From: an uncultured bacterium
GTDB taxonomy: Bacteria > Verrucomicrobiota > Lentisphaeria > Oligosphaerales > Oligosphaeraceae
Assembly (NCBI GenBank): GCA_902783355.1
Contig: CACZQQ010000256.1
Span: 1 to 5,350 of the forward strand
DNA: 5,350 bases
Reading direction: 5' to 3'
Numbering within the stretch: position 1 is the first letter of the stretch; each line of letters starts with the position of its first letter. Below are positions 5,325-5,350 of this stretch, piece by piece. Position numbers and translations under genes: made by a program. Below the pieces are notes generated by a model. The model searched no databases. It was not told the origin of the DNA and was given only the letters and a program-made list of their open reading frames with translations.

Positions 5325-5350
5325 CAAAACATGCTGCCACAGAAGAACTA

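Noticed and set aside
5214..5350. Replication origin suggested by the DnaA box and AT-rich flank
   Set aside because: Only one perfect box is present, with no cluster and no dnaA or dnaN in the window.

Overview
This is a GC-rich bacterial window (about 60-65% G+C by eye). Every convincing gene lies on the minus strand, so reading in the direction of transcription runs from high to low coordinates. The order is: a PfkB-family heptose-kinase-like gene (4215-5213), a 179-base spacer with promoter-like elements, peptide deformylase def (3406-4035), two uncharacterised membrane-protein genes (2412-3401 and 1594-2391), and the first 519 codons of isoleucyl-tRNA synthetase ileS (1-1557), which runs off the left edge. 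The plus strand carries only long antisense shadows caused by G/C-rich third codon positions.

The content is largely housekeeping. Def removes the N-formyl group from nascent proteins and IleS charges tRNA-Ile, so the def-to-ileS run has a translation theme. The two membrane proteins between them are separated by 4 and 20 bases, and ileS follows after 36 bases, which suggests one operon read from promoters in the 4036-4218 spacer. The kinase has its own Shine-Dalgarno sequence and its own promoter-like sequence upstream. It resembles the kinase half of HldE (ADP-heptose synthesis for lipopolysaccharide), without the nucleotidyltransferase half.

Organism: IleS has the eukaryote-like (type 2) sequence style, with a GPPFATGLPHYGH signature. 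This is common in Chlamydiae, Verrucomicrobia, Lentisphaerae and related lineages. A stand-alone HldE-like kinase would fit a Gram-negative member of that group. I therefore infer a bacterium of the Planctomycetes-Verrucomicrobia-Chlamydiae superphylum, with low to moderate confidence and no species call.

No mobile element, CRISPR array, tRNA, rRNA or obvious new defence system is visible. The places most worth a second look are the def leader (two possible promoters, and a 10-bp inverted repeat that only the distal transcript would contain in full), a perfect DnaA box at the kinase promoter, and the pair of unrecognised membrane proteins inside the def-ileS run.
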